Source: CAZDVQ01 sp964508975
Lineage (GTDB): Bacteria > Bacteroidota > Bacteroidia > Chitinophagales > Saprospiraceae
Direction: 5' to 3'
Length of the DNA stretch: 59,347 nucleotides
Assembly (NCBI GenBank): GCA_964508975.1
Contig: CAZDVQ010000023.1
Location: 1 to 59,347 of the forward strand
Below the pieces are notes generated by a model that was not told the DNA's origin, made no database searches, and saw nothing but the letters and a program-made list of their open reading frames with translations. Shown here in pieces: positions 24,216-32,411 of the stretch. The stretch's first letter is position 1; each line of letters starts with the position of its first letter. The position numbers were made by a program, and so were the translations under genes.

Positions 24216-25589
24216 ATGAGATCTACTAAATTCAATTTATATGTTTTATTAGCGGTAGCTTCTTTTGGGTATTTCGTAGATGCTGCTGATTTAATTATAG
24301 CATCATTAGTAAGGGGTGAGAGTATTATAGCGTTGGCGTTGCATACTAGTCAGGAAGTAATTAGCTATTTGGAAATTGATATCGAGTCTGTGAGGCTCTT
24401 AGTTATAGAAAATCTGAATAAAACAGGTGCAAAGCTAACTCAAGAAAGTATAGATAAGGGAATCACATCTCATATAGTTAAGACTATTGGTTTGAGTTTT
24501 GAGAGCTGGCAAAGCTGGGGATTGCTTTTAGGCGGAGTGGTCTTTGGCGTTTTAGGCGATAGAATTGGTAGAATGAAAGTATTGTATGGTTCTATAGCTC
24601 TTTATTCATCAACTACTTTAATAAATGGATTTTTATCTCCCGAATGGGCTAGTGCATCAGTAAATTATCATTTATACTGTGTCCTACGTTTTTTATCTGG
24701 ATTCGGGTTGGCAGCTGAGGTTGGAGCTGCGATAACTTTGGTTTCTGAAGTAATGCAAAAAGAGACTCGAGGATATGGGAGCATGGTTATTGCATCTTTT
24801 GGCCTATTGGGATGCGTTTTTGCTGCAAGTCTTGTTGAATTTGTGCAACTTCCATGGGATATGCTGTTCAAAATTGGAGGTATACTAGGGCTGCTACTTC
24901 TCTTCGTAAGGTTTGGGGTTCATGAAAGTAAAATCTACGAAACCCAACAAACTACAACAATAGCAAGAGGTAATTTCCTTTCTCTTTTTACGAACTGGGA
25001 TAGATTCAAAAGATTGTTGATTTGCTTTCTGATCGGCTTGCCAGCATCATATATGGTAGGGCTTCCTATTAAATTTTCAAAAAATTTTGGAGAATCGTTG
25101 AATATTCCAAACATTTCTATTTCAGCGGTTATAATGACATTCTATATTGCGGTATCTTTAGGTGATATAGTGGGTAATTTTTTGAGTCAAAAGTTCCAAA
25201 GCAGAAAGAAGGTAATTTTCTTTTTTAATTTTATGAGTCTTGTTGTCCTAATAATGTTTTCGTTCGTTCTTCCTCCTCAAAATGAGTTTCAGTATCAGTA
25301 TATTTACAGCCCTTTATTTGGGTTTTCAATTGGTTCATGGGCATTAGTCATAACTACATCTGCGGAAAGCTTCGGGACAAATCTTAGAGCCACTGTGGCT
25401 ACTAGTGTACCAAATTTTATCAGAGCATCCTTTATTCCTATTACAATCATTTTTACAATCATAGAAAAACATCTTGGGAGTAATACCGCTGCAGGTATTA
25501 TTGGCGTTATTTGTAGTATAATTTCATTATTCGCAACTTACTTTCTAAAGGAAACATTTGGAAAAGACCTTAACGAAACTGAATTATGA
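24216..25589 (+). CDS. MFS family transporter (island gene 1)
   Basis: A 457-residue 12-helix major facilitator. Motif A between helices 2 and 3 is GDRIGRMK (114-121). An unusual extracytoplasmic loop of about 65 residues separates helices 1 and 2 (about 33-98). Helix 1 contains acidic residues in YFVDAADLIIAS, as in proton-coupled transporters of sugar- or organic-acid-porter type. The ATG at 24216 is preferred over an in-frame TTG at 24183. The stop overlaps the ketosynthase start by four bases (ATGA), so the two are translationally coupled. Codons are AT-ending throughout, unlike the ATP synthase genes just before. Export of the ketosynthase product is a reasonable inference; import of a precursor is the alternative. 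Confidence 0.85.
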   Translation: MRSTKFNLYVLLAVASFGYFVDAADLIIASLVRGESIIALALHTSQEVISYLEIDIESVRLLVIENLNKTGAKLTQESIDKGITSHIVKTIGLSFESWQSWGLLLGGVVFGVLGDRIGRMKVLYGSIALYSSTTLINGFLSPEWASASVNYHLYCVLRFLSGFGLAAEVGAAITLVSEVMQKETRGYGSMVIASFGLLGCVFAASLVEFVQLPWDMLFKIGGILGLLLLFVRFGVHESKIYETQQTTTIARGNFLSLFTNWDRFKRLLICFLIGLPASYMVGLPIKFSKNFGESLNIPNISISAVIMTFYIAVSLGDIVGNFLSQKFQSRKKVIFFFNFMSLVVLIMFSFVLPPQNEFQYQYIYSPLFGFSIGSWALVITTSAESFGTNLRATVATSVPNFIRASFIPITIIFTIIEKHLGSNTAAGIIGVICSIISLFATYFLKETFGKDLNETEL

Positions 25590-26554
25590 AGGCACAAGTT
25601 ACAGCTATCGGGCACTATTTGCCAGATGATATAATAACTAATAAGCATCTTTCCATTAAGTTTGATATTGATGAAGCGAGAATTTTCGAGCGAACTGGTA
25701 TCAGAGAGCGAAGGTATGCTGCAAAGAAAGAGAACACTACTATCATTGCAACTTTGGCGATTCAAAACATGCTGGAAAAATATGGGCTTGTTGCATCTGA
25801 AATTGACTGTCTTATCATGAGTACACTGGCTCCAGACTATTTTTTCCCTTCTTCTTCGGTTGCTGTAATCCATCGCCTTAATGCTTCTAGAGCATGGGGT
25901 TTTGACATAGCCGCATCTTGTTCTGGATTTTGCTATGCTATGAGTATTGCCCATGATATGGCAATACAAGGTAAAGCTAAAAAAATTGTTGTTTGTGCAG
26001 CTGAACGTTTGAGCACAATGCTTAACAATTTTGACTATAAGACTGGGGTCTTGTTTGGCGATGGCGCGGGAGTACTGTTGATCGAGGCAGTTGAAGATGA
26101 TACTAAAAATGCAATTAATGGGAGTATTTGTAGAGTAGAGGCTGACAATATAAATGATGTATATTTCAAAACCCCGTTCAATACGCTTAAATGGGGTTTT
26201 GAAAGATTCGAGTTAAAGGGCTATAAAGTTTTTCAACACGGAGTAGATTTAGCTATTTCGCTCATTAAAGAATACTTAACGCTTCATCAGTTAAAATTGG
26301 AGGATTTCAAATATATTGTACCACATCAAGCAAACGCTAGGATGTTGGATTGTATTTCAATTGGGCTAGGGGCTCCAATAGAACAATTTTTGATAAATAT
26401 TGAAAACGTGGGTAATACTGGTAGTGCTTCAATACCTATTTGTTTAGCTCAATTTTATGCAACTGGTAAATTAAAACATGGTGACCGACTTCTACTTTGT
26501 AGCTTTGGTGCTGGTTATACTATCGCCGTTGTAGATTTCAATTGGGCAATTTAA
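25586..26554 (+). CDS. FabH-like 3-oxoacyl-ACP synthase III (island gene 2)
   Basis: A 322-residue thiolase-fold enzyme that joins an acyl-CoA or acyl-ACP starter to a malonyl or beta-ketoacyl partner. The full KAS III triad is present: C112 in AASCSGFCYAM, H247 in VPHQAN and N277 in NVGNTGSAS. The ATP-independent start motif GIRERRYA (38-45) is also typical. Its divergence and its setting without other fab genes suggest a specialised role, such as a signal molecule, resorcinol, ketone or modified fatty acid, rather than primary fatty-acid initiation. ATGA overlap with the MFS gene upstream; the histidine kinase gene begins 6 bp downstream. Confidence 0.88.
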   Translation: MKAQVTAIGHYLPDDIITNKHLSIKFDIDEARIFERTGIRERRYAAKKENTTIIATLAIQNMLEKYGLVASEIDCLIMSTLAPDYFFPSSSVAVIHRLNASRAWGFDIAASCSGFCYAMSIAHDMAIQGKAKKIVVCAAERLSTMLNNFDYKTGVLFGDGAGVLLIEAVEDDTKNAINGSICRVEADNINDVYFKTPFNTLKWGFERFELKGYKVFQHGVDLAISLIKEYLTLHQLKLEDFKYIVPHQANARMLDCISIGLGAPIEQFLINIENVGNTGSASIPICLAQFYATGKLKHGDRLLLCSFGAGYTIAVVDFNWAI

Positions 26555-26560
26555 AACATT

Positions 26561-28060
26561 ATGAAAAATAATCACCTTCAAATATTGATTGATAAAATCA
26601 ATACTTCAAGTAGCAATGCTTATGGAAATGCGGGCTACAATCATTTACTCTTTTTAAAAGAATGTAATGACCATTTATTTGAATACTTTCAAAGCCACTT
26701 CAAATCTAAATTAAATTTTTCAGCACTCTCTTATAGAAAGATAGATGAACATAAAATGGATTTTGACTTCATTGGCGGAATCAAGCCAGTAGGTAGTTAC
26801 AACTTTAATGAAAAAATTCTTGGGCATGACACAATGAGGGGTATGTTTGAAGAATTCATTCAAGAAGCTAAAGAAAGCAGAACCATTAATTTAACATATG
26901 TTTTGACAGAACAGGTAAAGGACCACGAGGTTTTCTTGGCTTACAGTAATAAAAATCAATACGAAGGTGTAAATGAGGATGTTAATTTAGGTAAAATTAT
27001 ATTCAAAGAACATATAGATGACTTTATTAATATTAATATTGATTATATCAAGAGCCTATGTCTGCGGCTAAAAGGAGATTTATCAGAATTTCATAAATAT
27101 GGTAGATATTTATGGCATTACAAACGGATTATTGACTACTATACTTATCAAAATCCTAATCGCCCGTTTTATTTATATTTCGTAAGGCCATCTGCATTGG
27201 TCTCAGATTATAGGATTTTGCTATCATTGTCTACCTCGGTTCCTTTGAGTTCTAACACTATTGCTAAATTAAATTTGATTCTGCACAGAATTATTAGTCA
27301 AACAGCATTAGAGAAATTCAATATAGAGCTGTTAACGCAGAATCAGCAACTAGAGTCAGGGGTTAAAATAATAAAATGGCATAAGCAAGAGTTAGAGCAT
27401 CGCGTTAAGGGTCAGTTTAGTATTCTTAAAGGTCTTTTATACACGATTAAAAAGAAATTTCCTAAAAATGAGTCGGTGGTTAGTTTATTATCAAGTTTTA
27501 CAGATTTTGTTGCACGGTCATCGGATTTGAATAATTTTATAAATCATGTTCAAGGAAATGAAGTCGGACGCATTGACTTAAATTATTTTTTAGGCCAGCT
27601 ATGTATTAAAATTGATGAATATATTCAGAATTTCAAAAAAGGGTCAAAAATCGTAAATAATTATGTCTCAGGTGGCGAGTCCATTACGATTGAAGAGGCA
27701 AGGCTACTGTCATTTATTATTAATGAATTAGTTGTTAATTCCCTGAAACATGGCGGATATAAAGAAAGTGAAAAGATTCCTTTACTTTTTTTATCGTTAG
27801 AGTACAAAGAACAATATAGTTATCATTTAAAATACAGCGACAATGGGCTTGAGCCTGAATCTCCAGATAGTATACTTGCAGGTAAAGATTCAAGAATTTC
27901 ACTAGGCATGACGATCATTATTGATTCTTTAGGAACGCTTAATAGTAAACGAATTGATGTTAATGACTATAATGAAATTAAATATTTCAATGATAATGGA
28001 TTGAATTTTTTTGCGAAAATTAAATTTTACAACAAAAATGATCAAAATACTTTTGGTTGA
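26561..28060 (+). CDS. Soluble HisKA_2-type sensor histidine kinase (island gene 3)
   Basis: A 499-residue kinase with no membrane segment or signal peptide. The N-terminal approximately 255 residues match no family I know and are the likely cytoplasmic sensor. A coiled segment (255-278) leads to the HisKA_2 phosphoacceptor H280 in ELEHRVKGQFSILKGLL. The ATPase domain has an N box INELVVNSLKHGG (387-399), a G1 box YSDNGLEPE (425-433) and a weak G2 (ISLGMTIII). It lies 6 bp after the ketosynthase and overlaps the response-regulator gene by 23 bp. Because the sensor is cytoplasmic and coupled to a biosynthetic enzyme and exporter, feedback sensing of the product is an attractive inference. Confidence 0.85.
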   Translation: MKNNHLQILIDKINTSSSNAYGNAGYNHLLFLKECNDHLFEYFQSHFKSKLNFSALSYRKIDEHKMDFDFIGGIKPVGSYNFNEKILGHDTMRGMFEEFIQEAKESRTINLTYVLTEQVKDHEVFLAYSNKNQYEGVNEDVNLGKIIFKEHIDDFININIDYIKSLCLRLKGDLSEFHKYGRYLWHYKRIIDYYTYQNPNRPFYLYFVRPSALVSDYRILLSLSTSVPLSSNTIAKLNLILHRIISQTALEKFNIELLTQNQQLESGVKIIKWHKQELEHRVKGQFSILKGLLYTIKKKFPKNESVVSLLSSFTDFVARSSDLNNFINHVQGNEVGRIDLNYFLGQLCIKIDEYIQNFKKGSKIVNNYVSGGESITIEEARLLSFIINELVVNSLKHGGYKESEKIPLLFLSLEYKEQYSYHLKYSDNGLEPESPDSILAGKDSRISLGMTIIIDSLGTLNSKRIDVNDYNEIKYFNDNGLNFFAKIKFYNKNDQNTFG

Positions 28061-28841
28061 AAACAGTTTGCCGGAAGCTAACATGATACTAGATCCCATT
28101 GGAGAATTTTCTGATGAGTTTGAGATTGATCATGCTATGAACTTCAAAGAGGCTAAAACACTATTTTTGGAGAGGAAGCCTCAAATAGTAATAATGGATA
28201 TTCAGCTTGTTCCTAGCGAAAACGAAAATACCAATGCGAAAAATGGCATAGATATTTCAGAGCATTTTCGTGCATTTAATGATTTTTGTTTAATATATTA
28301 TACAAACTACACAAGAGCTTTTAAGAACGATCCCCCTACAATTAAAACGAATTACATGGATTGGTTTGACAAAAGCTATATTCAGGAAGGTGAAATAATA
28401 CCTCGTATCCGAGCGGCCTACCAGAAGTATCTAACGTTAAAAGAGTCAATAATTATTGAGGCTGTACCTCCAGTGGTTTTGAATGTATTAAATGAATTAG
28501 GGACAGAAGAAATTTGTTGCTCAACCTCTGATATTCTTTTTATTAAAAATTATCACCCTGATCACAAAGAGCTTCGATTATACTCGAAAGATGGGCGTAT
28601 TTCTAGGGTCAATGCTCTAACTCTTAAAGACATTGAGGAGAAGTATAAAGAACATTTTATCAGGATTTCTAAGTTTTATTTACTCGGTAAGGCTCAGTTG
28701 AGGAATGGTGTGCTGAGAGGTAATTGCTTTGTTTTTCCCATAATGAAGTCAATATTCCCTACCCTAGAAGAGACTAAACAAGGTTTTATAATAAAAAATA
28801 AGGAGGAGTTTAATCTAATTTGGAAATCACCTATCGGGTAA
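28038..28841 (+). CDS. LytTR-type response regulator (island gene 4)
   Basis: A 267-residue regulator with an N-terminal receiver and a C-terminal DNA-binding domain. Receiver residues: phosphoacceptor D54 in VIMDIQL, acidic E8 in LLVENS, T89 and K112 in FDKSY. The E8-N9 pair replaces the usual two acidic residues, and an insert lies between D54 and the next helix. Residues about 155-235 fit a LytTR domain (DILFIKNYHPDHKELRLY, then FIRISKFYLLGKAQL). The ATG at 28038 lies inside the kinase gene (23-bp overlap), which indicates translational coupling and a cognate pair. LytTR regulators bind paired direct repeats upstream of targets; none could be assigned with confidence. Confidence 0.85.
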   Translation: MIKILLVENSLPEANMILDPIGEFSDEFEIDHAMNFKEAKTLFLERKPQIVIMDIQLVPSENENTNAKNGIDISEHFRAFNDFCLIYYTNYTRAFKNDPPTIKTNYMDWFDKSYIQEGEIIPRIRAAYQKYLTLKESIIIEAVPPVVLNVLNELGTEEICCSTSDILFIKNYHPDHKELRLYSKDGRISRVNALTLKDIEEKYKEHFIRISKFYLLGKAQLRNGVLRGNCFVFPIMKSIFPTLEETKQGFIIKNKEEFNLIWKSPIG

Positions 28842-28935
28842 AACATACTCAAGGTAATATAAAATAGTTTTAAGGATATTTAGCCCTCCATTCACGGGAT
28901 AATTTTTATCACAGTAAAAATCTAACCGATTTTTG

Positions 28936-28976
28936 AATCCGTAATCAGTATTAATGCTGGTTACGGATTTTTTTTT
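28936..28976 (+). terminator. Rho-independent terminator after the response regulator
   Basis: AATCCGTAATCAG (28936-28948) pairs with CTGGTTACGGATT, 13 bp with one G-U, 8-nt loop, then a run of seven or more Ts. It splits the island into an upstream four-gene operon and downstream genes. Confidence 0.9.
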
Positions 28977-28995
28977 AACTTAAAAATTTAACGAA

Positions 28996-29895
28996 ATGAA
29001 AAAATTAATTTTCAACTCAAGTCTTAGCGTTTTAACCTTATTTTTGGTTAGCTTCTGCTTTTTAATTACAAGCTGTGAGAAAGAAGATTTCTCTATTAAG
29101 GAAGAGAATAGAGTCAAATCAATGGTATCAGTAGTGCCGTCGGGTTACAGTTTGGTAAAGTCTAAAAAAGGATGTAGGCTCTACCGAAAATCCATTTCAG
29201 GTGGGGGAGCCTACTATGTCCAAGAAATTAATCTTGATACAGCAACATTACAATTATTAAGGGAGGTTACGGAAGGCGATTTCGCCTCCTCAAATACACC
29301 TTCCCCTCTATTCAGAAAGGCATCTGTTGCAAGTTTTTGGTCAAGTTATAACTTAGTTGGGCGCAAATTTTCTATGGTAAATGCCTCGTTCTTTGGTCCT
29401 GGGGCTCTCCAATCAATCAATTGTTCAACTCAAGCCGAGTTAACATATCCGGCTAAGCAAGGTGCGGCTATTTTCAGTTGTGGCTATAATAATGGAGTAA
29501 GCAGTAGGAGATTTGTTTACAGTTCTAGTACAAAAACAGCAAATGTTCTAACTGTTCCAGCTATAACGCAACCTACCTATGCAAACATGGTTTCGTCAAT
29601 TGGCTCAAATACCCTTGTCCTTGGAGGTATGACTTTTCCAACTAATACTACAACTGATTCCAGGACAGCCATCGGTGTCAGCAGTACAGGAAAGAAAGTG
29701 TACATATTTTCATCACAAACACCTGCTTCATATTCCTCGGTATCTTCAGCATTAACTAGTTTCGGGGCGTCGTCAAGTAAGTTGATTCTACTTGACGGAG
29801 GAGGGTCCACACAATTAGTATGTGATGGGACAAATTATACGCCAAGCCAGAGCAGGTGTGTCCCGCTTGTTTTGACGGCTTTCCATGGCAATTAG
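28996..29895 (+). CDS. Phosphodiester glycosidase (NAGPA) domain lipoprotein (island gene 5)
   Basis: A 299-residue protein with a lipoprotein signal: hydrophobic helix 9-22 and lipobox LITSC with C27. The body matches the phosphodiester glycosidase/NAGPA fold: VNASFF (N129), SRTAIGVSSTGKKVYI (222-237) and LDGGGSTQLV (266-275), the hallmark metal and active-site loops. Family members remove sugar capping groups from phosphodiesters, for example uncovering mannose-6-phosphate or cleaving cell-envelope polymers. Expected to sit on the periplasmic or surface side of the envelope. It follows a terminator and has its own transcript. The substrate may be an envelope glycopolymer; nothing in the sequence says which. 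Confidence 0.82.
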   Translation: MKKLIFNSSLSVLTLFLVSFCFLITSCEKEDFSIKEENRVKSMVSVVPSGYSLVKSKKGCRLYRKSISGGGAYYVQEINLDTATLQLLREVTEGDFASSNTPSPLFRKASVASFWSSYNLVGRKFSMVNASFFGPGALQSINCSTQAELTYPAKQGAAIFSCGYNNGVSSRRFVYSSSTKTANVLTVPAITQPTYANMVSSIGSNTLVLGGMTFPTNTTTDSRTAIGVSSTGKKVYIFSSQTPASYSSVSSALTSFGASSSKLILLDGGGSTQLVCDGTNYTPSQSRCVPLVLTAFHGN

Positions 29896-29913
29896 ATAAT
29901 CTATTTTCACTTC

Positions 29914-29948
29914 TACTGAGGTATAGTGCTACGCACTATACCTCAGTA
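29914..29948. repeat. Perfect 15-bp inverted repeat
   Basis: TACTGAGGTATAGTG and its reverse complement around a CTACG loop. No T-run follows on either side, so it may be an operator, an RNA hairpin or a weak terminator between the lipoprotein and hydroxylase genes. Confidence 0.85.
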
Positions 29949-29965
29949 ATAAAACTAAATATGTT

Positions 29966-30643
29966 ATGAATACTCTGTTTAAGAATTTTAAAACTCTGAA
30001 TGATGATGGATGGATATTATCTTCAATCTTATGTCTTATTGTGATGCTTTATTATATAAATTTCACGATTTTATCATTGTTAAGTATTGTATTCATAGCA
30101 ATAGGAGTTTTTTATGAACAGACTATTGAGTGGCTAGCACATGGTTGGCTACAGCACTATGAATGCAAAATATTCTATTTTTTTAATTTAAGGCATGAAA
30201 GACATCATAAAGACCCGCTTACGCATCATGCGTTGCAGCCAATCATTGTTTTTATTCCAGTTGTTTTTTTATTATTGTTTCCTTTCATTTTAGTTGTACA
30301 ATGCCAAACTTCTTTTATTTATAGGTCGTATGCCAGTGGTATTATAATAGGCTTTCTTGGGGCACATATTTTACTTAATTTGCTGCATTATGACATCCAT
30401 GCTAAAAATAAAATAATTCCTTTTTTTTTACGAAATACATGGTATTACAAGGGGGTAAAATACTTTCACCTCCATCATCATTACAGCAATTATTTGGGCC
30501 CTAAAATGTCGAAGTATCCAGTGTATGGGATATCAAATCCTTGGCTAGATATATTCTATTATAAAATAGGGCTAAACAATTTGGTTGATAGATTTTATCC
30601 TAAATTTATATTTTTTTTACAAAAAGCACTCGGATATGAATGA
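29966..30643 (+). CDS. Fatty acid hydroxylase / sterol desaturase superfamily protein (island gene 6)
   Basis: A 225-residue membrane di-iron oxygenase. The histidine clusters of the superfamily are in order: H59-x4-H64, H77-x2-HH81, H141-x3-H145 and H168-x2-HH. Hydrophobic segments lie at about 18-48, 92-112 and 122-140, with the His boxes on the cytoplasmic face. Such enzymes hydroxylate or desaturate acyl chains, sphingoid bases, sterols or carotenoids using O2. The stop overlaps the DedA gene start by 8 bp, so they are co-translated. Together with the ketosynthase it suggests that the island makes a modified lipid; the substrate is not known. Confidence 0.85.
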   Translation: MNTLFKNFKTLNDDGWILSSILCLIVMLYYINFTILSLLSIVFIAIGVFYEQTIEWLAHGWLQHYECKIFYFFNLRHERHHKDPLTHHALQPIIVFIPVVFLLLFPFILVVQCQTSFIYRSYASGIIIGFLGAHILLNLLHYDIHAKNKIIPFFLRNTWYYKGVKYFHLHHHYSNYLGPKMSKYPVYGISNPWLDIFYYKIGLNNLVDRFYPKFIFFLQKALGYE

Positions 30644-31202
30644 ATCAGTTATTGTTCAATATTCTTATTGGGCATTACTTGTTTGGGTAGCTATCGATCA
30701 CACAGGAACTCCCTCTGCATTGATCTTTGCACTTGGACTTGTCGTTATTGGTAAATTAAACTTAATGACAGTCTTGTTCGTATGCTTTGCAGGCTCTTTG
30801 ATAGCAGATATTATTTTTTTTATTTTTGGGAGAATAGTTAGAAATTCTAAGTTAACTAATTATGTGAATAAATATCCTAAATTATATTTAGCATTATCGA
30901 CAACGCAAAATAGAATTGAAAAAAATGGACCTAGTATAATAATATGGGGGCGTTTTGTTGCTTTGATAAGTAGATATATTCCCTTTGTATACGGGCTATC
31001 CAATTTTGATTCTAAAAAATTCATACTTTATTCCTTCATTGGAAGTATTGTAATGAATTATGTACTTGGGTTAATAGTTTATCTATTATGGAATAGCATA
31101 AGTGAATATTTAAAGGATGATAGCGCAATTATACTTGTCACAACCACACTTACAGTACTACCCATTTTTGTAATTTTGATTTATAAATATATAAGAAAGT
31201 AA
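30636..31202 (+). CDS. DedA / SNARE-associated family membrane protein (island gene 7)
   Basis: A 188-residue multi-pass protein. DedA features: GTPSALIFALG near residue 22, the conserved F-G-R segment FFIFGRIVRN, and RFVALISRYIPFVYGLSNF (the R-x3-P region) about 105-123. Some DedA proteins flip undecaprenyl phosphate or phosphatidylethanolamine across the inner membrane, so a lipid-flippase role next to a lipid hydroxylase is plausible. An in-frame start at 30585 lies inside the upstream gene; the ATG at 30636 gives the normal N-terminus. Last gene of the AT-rich island, closed by a bidirectional terminator. Confidence 0.82.
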   Translation: MNESVIVQYSYWALLVWVAIDHTGTPSALIFALGLVVIGKLNLMTVLFVCFAGSLIADIIFFIFGRIVRNSKLTNYVNKYPKLYLALSTTQNRIEKNGPSIIIWGRFVALISRYIPFVYGLSNFDSKKFILYSFIGSIVMNYVLGLIVYLLWNSISEYLKDDSAIILVTTTLTVLPIFVILIYKYIRK

Positions 31203-31238
31203 TGATTCATTCGTTATTTTAATCATGTATAAAAGGGT

Positions 31239-31274
31239 TTAATCTGTATAAAATATTATTTTTATACAGATTAA
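31239..31274. terminator. Bidirectional terminator between convergent genes
   Basis: Perfect 15-bp arms TTAATCTGTATAAAA and TTTTATACAGATTAA around a 6-nt loop. It separates the DedA gene (plus) from the M29 peptidase gene (minus) and marks the right edge of the island. Confidence 0.8.
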
Positions 31275-31319
31275 TTTTGCGTTCAGAGCAACAGAATAGT
31301 ATATACTACCCCCTAAAAC

Positions 31320-32405
31320 CTAAATCAAGAACTTCCCGTCCTTATAAATCAACGCCTCGTCGGCATAAATTTCCCCGCCTTGGGTCATGTCGGCAATCAT
31401 GTCCCAATGGATAGGTGATTCATTTTTACCGCCAGTTTGGTAGTACGATTGCCCAATAGCCATGTGTATGGTACCGCCAATCTTCTCGTCGAATAAAATA
31501 TTGCGGGTAAAACGGTTAATCTCAAAATTGGTACCGATGGCCGCTTCGCCAAAATAGCGGGCTCCTGGCAACTTGAACACCTCGTCGAGTATGTGCTGGC
31601 CTTGCTTGGCCGACCATTGCACCACCTCGCCATCCTTCACGACTAGGGTGATGCCTTCTACCAATTCACCCTTGAACACCACAGGATGCGTGAAATATAT
31701 AGTGCCTTGAACTGAGTTTTCAACCGGCGAGGTATACATCTCGCCAGAAGGCATGTTGGTTTGGCCATCTGAATTGATCCAAATCCGGCCTTCGGTGCTG
31801 AAGCTGATGTCAATGTCAGGGCTTTTATAGCGGAATCTGGTGCAATTGTTCAGGTAATCTACTTTGCCTTGTTGGAATGCCCTTAATTTCAGCCATTCGG
31901 CTTTGGGGTCGTCAGCGTATAGTTTGCAGGCATTAAATACAAATTGTTCGTAATCGGCGTAAGCCATTCCGGCTTCCTGCGCGGCTGCGCGTGTGGGGAA
32001 CTGGCACAAGCTACGTTTTAAATCGCGGGTACCCGTGCGATCCATGTATTTCTTGGCCAATGCCGCTTTGGGTTTGGCCAACTCGGCTGGTAGCGGTTTG
32101 CTGATACTCGGTACCCGAAGGTTGTGTTCCGATTTAATATACAGGTAAGCCTCAAACTCGTTTACGGCTTGCTCGTATAGAGGGTTAATGTAGGCCCTTT
32201 GCACATCGTTGCCAAATTCGGCCCAGAGTGTAGCCTCATCTTCTAGTTCGAACCAAACATGCGGTATGGCACCAACCTGTAGACTAGCCTTGAGGAGCTC
32301 GCGCACCAGTGGCTCGGCAAGGGTGGTGGAGCGGAACAACACTTTTTCGCCAGCTTGTAGCGAGAGCGAGTAGTTGATCAACAAATCGGCGTATTTTGCC
32401 CACAT
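31320..32405 (-). CDS. M29 family aminopeptidase
   Basis: A 361-residue cytoplasmic metallo-aminopeptidase of the AmpS/thermophilic aminopeptidase family. Metal and catalytic residues of M29 are visible in the C-terminal half: E in FGEAAIGTN, H in GTIHMAIG, YY in GQSYYQTGG and H-W-D in SPIHWDMI. Length is slightly shorter than the usual approximately 410 residues, mainly in the N-terminal half. It lies 6 bp after fumarylacetoacetase on the minus strand, so it is in the same operon and may help feed amino acids into catabolism. GC and codon use are back to the genome norm here. Confidence 0.9.
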   Translation of the reverse strand: MWAKYADLLINYSLSLQAGEKVLFRSTTLAEPLVRELLKASLQVGAIPHVWFELEDEATLWAEFGNDVQRAYINPLYEQAVNEFEAYLYIKSEHNLRVPSISKPLPAELAKPKAALAKKYMDRTGTRDLKRSLCQFPTRAAAQEAGMAYADYEQFVFNACKLYADDPKAEWLKLRAFQQGKVDYLNNCTRFRYKSPDIDISFSTEGRIWINSDGQTNMPSGEMYTSPVENSVQGTIYFTHPVVFKGELVEGITLVVKDGEVVQWSAKQGQHILDEVFKLPGARYFGEAAIGTNFEINRFTRNILFDEKIGGTIHMAIGQSYYQTGGKNESPIHWDMIADMTQGGEIYADEALIYKDGKFLI

Positions 32406-32411
32406 GGTAAA

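Noticed and set aside
24183..31202. Prophage or integrative element with integrase
   Set aside because: The island has no integrase, transposase or flanking tRNA; terminators rather than att-like repeats mark its ends.
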